A DNA stretch of 64,000 bases from JAYOEY01 sp038120295 (GTDB lineage Bacteria > Pseudomonadota > Alphaproteobacteria > MPNO01 > UBA2964): contig JAYOLL010000005.1 in the NCBI GenBank assembly GCA_038120295.1, forward strand, positions 1 to 64,000. Direction: 5' to 3'. The notes beneath the pieces are model-generated. The model did not search any database. It worked only from the letters and a program-made list of their open reading frames with translations, and was not told the DNA's origin. Positions within the stretch are counted from its first letter, which is position 1. The number at the start of each line of letters is the position of its first letter. This document shows, piece by piece, positions 61,934-64,000 of the stretch. A program made the position numbers and the translations under genes.

Positions 61934-62215
61934 GGGGGCCTGCTGAAAACGTGAAACTCCGGGTCTGTCGACGAACCGCTACGGTAGATCGCCAAAGGCC
62001 GATCCCCGGCACCGCATTCAGGCACCGTTTACAGCCACTGTTTACTGGCGACAACGCACCGAATCCGTCATATATTCAAGCGCGTTATGCTAATAACGGC
62101 CAACCATGGCTAATTTTGGGCAGTTTATCGGCTCCTCCGAATCGCTTCAATGGCGGGCGGAAGGACCCGAAACCGGGTGGCCGGTCGCAGGGAATATACG
62201 GACGCACACGGGATC
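61934..62215. other. Divergent intergenic region before aroK
   Basis: 282 bp between the divergent 46-aa ORF and aroK. It should contain both promoters; an AT-richer part at 62066-62110 (CATATATTC, TTATGCTAATAA) is the likely site for aroK. I found no clear -35/-10 pair, RNA gene or repeat. Confidence 0.4.
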
Positions 62216-62800
62216 ATGACGGAAGAGAGCGGCGCGGCGCCGAGTAAAACGCCGGATTACGCCCCGGATCGTACAATCGTGCTCGTCGGTCTTATGGGAG
62301 CCGGCAAGAGCTGCATCGGTCGTCGTCTGGCGGACCGGATGGGCAGAAGTTTTATCGACGCTGACGACGAGATCGAGGAAGCGGCAGGCTGTTCGATCCC
62401 GGATATTTTCGAGCTGTACGGCGAACCCGCTTTCCGCGACGGTGAAAGGCGGGTTATCGCACGGCTGCTAAAGGAACCTCCCCATATACTTGCTACCGGC
62501 GGTGGCGCGTTTATTGACGAGGAAGTCAGAAAGCTTATCGCAAAAAAGGCCATCTCCGTCTGGTTGAGGGCAGATCTGGATCTATTGACGCAACGTACGG
62601 CGCGGCGCGGAGACCGGCCCCTGCTGGCGAATGGAAACCGGCGCAAGACCCTTAAACGGCTGATGGACGAGCGGTATCCGCTATACGCACAGGCAGATAT
62701 TACGGTCGACTCGGCGCGCGAAGTTCCGGATGTAACAGTGGACCGGGTACTTGCCCTGCTGGCCGAGCGGAAGGATCGCCTGGCCGGGGCGGCGGCATGA
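62216..62800 (+). CDS. aroK: Shikimate kinase
   Basis: 194 residues. The P-loop GLMGAGKSCIGRRLA, shikimate-binding FIDADDEIEEAAGCSIPDIFELYGEPAFRDGERRVI, ATGGGAF and lid RRGDRPLL are complete. It phosphorylates shikimate with ATP on the chorismate route. ATG 62216 is chosen; the frame open upstream is Arg-rich and unlike the family. It overlaps aroB by four bases. Confidence 0.95.
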   Translation: MTEESGAAPSKTPDYAPDRTIVLVGLMGAGKSCIGRRLADRMGRSFIDADDEIEEAAGCSIPDIFELYGEPAFRDGERRVIARLLKEPPHILATGGGAFIDEEVRKLIAKKAISVWLRADLDLLTQRTARRGDRPLLANGNRRKTLKRLMDERYPLYAQADITVDSAREVPDVTVDRVLALLAERKDRLAGAAA

Positions 62801-63912
62801 ACGATGTCGACAGGGTGCCGCTCGATTTCGGAGACCGGCACTACGAAATTCTTGTGGGGCGCGGGCTTATCGAAAACGCTGGCGGCCACATAGCTCCCTT
62901 CATCCGCCGGTCGCCTGCGATTGTCATCACCGACCGCAACGTATCGGCGCACTATCGCCATATCCTGGAACGCTCTCTTGCAAGTTCCGGCATCGAATGC
63001 GCTGTTATCGAGCTGGAGCCGGGGGAAAGCACAAAATCCTTTGCGGGATTCGAACGCCTGATCGACGCCATTCTGGATCTGGGGCCAGAGCGCGCCTCCA
63101 CACTGATTGCGCTCGGCGGCGGCGTAGTCGGCGATATCGCTGGCTTTGCCGCCAGCACGGTCCTGCGCGGGATCGACTTCATCCAGATACCGACCACTCT
63201 GCTGGCCCAGGTCGACAGTTCGGTCGGCGGCAAGACCGGCATCAACACGCGGCACGGCAAGAACCTGGTGGGCGCTTTTTACCAGCCCCGGCTGGTGCTT
63301 GCCGATACCGGAGCGCTGGACACGCTGCCCCGCCGCGAACTGCTGGCCGGCTACGCGGAAATCGTAAAGTACGGACTCCTCGGCAATGCGCCGTTTTTCG
63401 GCTGGCTGGAAGAAAATGGCGCGGCGCTGATCGATGGCGATGCAGACGCAAGGCGATACGCCGTCGCGCAAAGCTGCCGTGCCAAGGCGGAAATCGTGGC
63501 GGAAGACGAACGCGAGGCGGGGCGCCGCGCGCTGCTCAATCTTGGCCATACGTTCGGCCATGCGCTTGAGGCCGAGACCGGTTTCGGGGACGGGCTGCTG
63601 CATGGCGAGGCGGTAGCGGTCGGGATGGTGATGGCGTTCGACCTGTCGGTCCGGCTGGGCTTCTGCCCGGCGGAAGACGCAGCCAGGGCGCGGCGCCATA
63701 TAGCTGCCGCAGGTCTGCCAGCCGGTCTCGACGCCCTTCCGGGCAGGGCGTGGGACGTAGCAACGCTGATCGCTCACATGCAGCGGGACAAGAAGGTCAG
63801 CGATGGCAAGATAACATTCATCCTGGCGCGCGGCATTGGCGACGCCTTTGTGGAGCGGGACGTCGAGCTGGCCGAGGTGGAAGCGCTTCTATCCTGCGCC
63901 ATCGCGGCCTGA
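62797..63912 (+). CDS. aroB: 3-dehydroquinate synthase
   Basis: 371 residues. It contains VIELEPGESTKSFAGFERLIDAILD, ALGGGVVGDIAGFAASTVLRGIDFIQIPTTLLAQVDSSVGGKTGINTRHGKNLVGAFYQP (NAD and substrate sites), and the zinc ligands in LNLGHTFGHALEAE and LHGEAVAVGM. It closes the DAHP ring to dehydroquinate. Translationally coupled to aroK. Confidence 0.97.
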   Translation: MNDVDRVPLDFGDRHYEILVGRGLIENAGGHIAPFIRRSPAIVITDRNVSAHYRHILERSLASSGIECAVIELEPGESTKSFAGFERLIDAILDLGPERASTLIALGGGVVGDIAGFAASTVLRGIDFIQIPTTLLAQVDSSVGGKTGINTRHGKNLVGAFYQPRLVLADTGALDTLPRRELLAGYAEIVKYGLLGNAPFFGWLEENGAALIDGDADARRYAVAQSCRAKAEIVAEDEREAGRRALLNLGHTFGHALEAETGFGDGLLHGEAVAVGMVMAFDLSVRLGFCPAEDAARARRHIAAAGLPAGLDALPGRAWDVATLIAHMQRDKKVSDGKITFILARGIGDAFVERDVELAEVEALLSCAIAA

Positions 63913-63979
63913 AGGCCGCAGACCGCCGCTCCAATGACGATAAACGCCCCAATGAGGACCACTTAGGGAACTTCGGACG

Positions 63980-64000
63980 ATGGATACAGAAACGCTGATG
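63980..64000 (+). CDS. Start of a further gene, cut by the window edge
   Basis: AGGGAA lies before ATG 63980, which opens MDTETLM and runs off the window. In many alphaproteobacteria aroK-aroB is followed by a HlyC/CorC-type CBS-domain transporter gene. Seven codons are too few to confirm this. Confidence 0.4.

Overview
The window reads as a GC-rich alphaproteobacterial chromosome segment. The evidence is a CpdR-type response regulator, a CtrA-type TTAA-N7-TTAA site, the blocks prfA-prmC-DUF4167-clpB, lysC-ptsP, ubiG / DUF1178 / carbon-nitrogen hydrolase / grxC / comF, argJ-mutT, xerD-aroK-aroB, and palindromic intergenic repeats of the kind common in this class. No genus can be fixed from the sequence. 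A 100-base run of N at 1813-1912 marks a scaffold gap, so this is a draft assembly.

Layout. 1-4.4 kb is a worn border zone: an insertion-sequence-like end, a broken tyrosine recombinase beside tRNA-Val(GAC), cpdR, an N-formylglutamate amidohydrolase-like gene, a lytic transglycosylase cut by one amber codon behind a CtrA box, and a PEP-CTERM protein whose signal peptide is out of frame with its body. 4.4-28.7 kb is an accessory catabolic region. It holds (a) an acyl-CoA dehydrogenase / CaiB CoA-transferase / MaoC hydratase operon; (b) an M20 amidohydrolase; (c) a LacI regulator with two identical 14-bp operators and the DHDPS-family aldolase gene it faces; (d) an ornithine cyclodeaminase-family gene; (e) two alpha/beta hydrolases; (f) a cytochrome c fused to a Vgb-like propeller; (g) an overlapping operon of a cytosolic gamma-glutamyltransferase-like enzyme, a YtcJ-type amidohydrolase and a D-threonine-aldolase-family PLP enzyme; (h) an M48 lipoprotein protease; and (i) two ADP-forming acyl-CoA synthetases, one in an operon with an acyl-CoA dehydrogenase and a crotonase resembling feruloyl-CoA hydratase/lyase.

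28.8-64 kb is mainly housekeeping: an M23 peptidase, clpB with a predicted sigma-32 promoter, translation and tRNA genes (prmC, prfA, hisS), a glutamyl-tRNA reductase (unexpected in this class), rodZ, ptsP, lysC, ubiG, the comF/grxC/nitrilase block, a four-domain rhodanese, an NDUFAF5-like methyltransferase, an MFS transporter, a small cytochrome c, mutT-argJ, secA, accA, xerD, a large exported protein with an upstream 46-aa membrane ORF, and aroK-aroB. The window ends at the first codons of a further gene.

How the genes work together. The catabolic half looks like substrate side-chain activation (CoA ligases, CoA-transferase), alpha,beta-oxidation or hydration (acyl-CoA dehydrogenases, MaoC, crotonase) and amide or peptide-bond hydrolysis (M20, GGT-like, YtcJ-like, DTA-like), partly under one LacI-type regulator. 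The substrates are inferred, not shown. The most unusual points are the hisS-hemA-prfA-prmC order with a C5-pathway hemA, the GGT/YtcJ/DTA operon, the crotonase with a histone-H1-like Lys/Ala tail, the cytochrome-Vgb fusion, and a two-form palindromic repeat family with compensatory arm changes.
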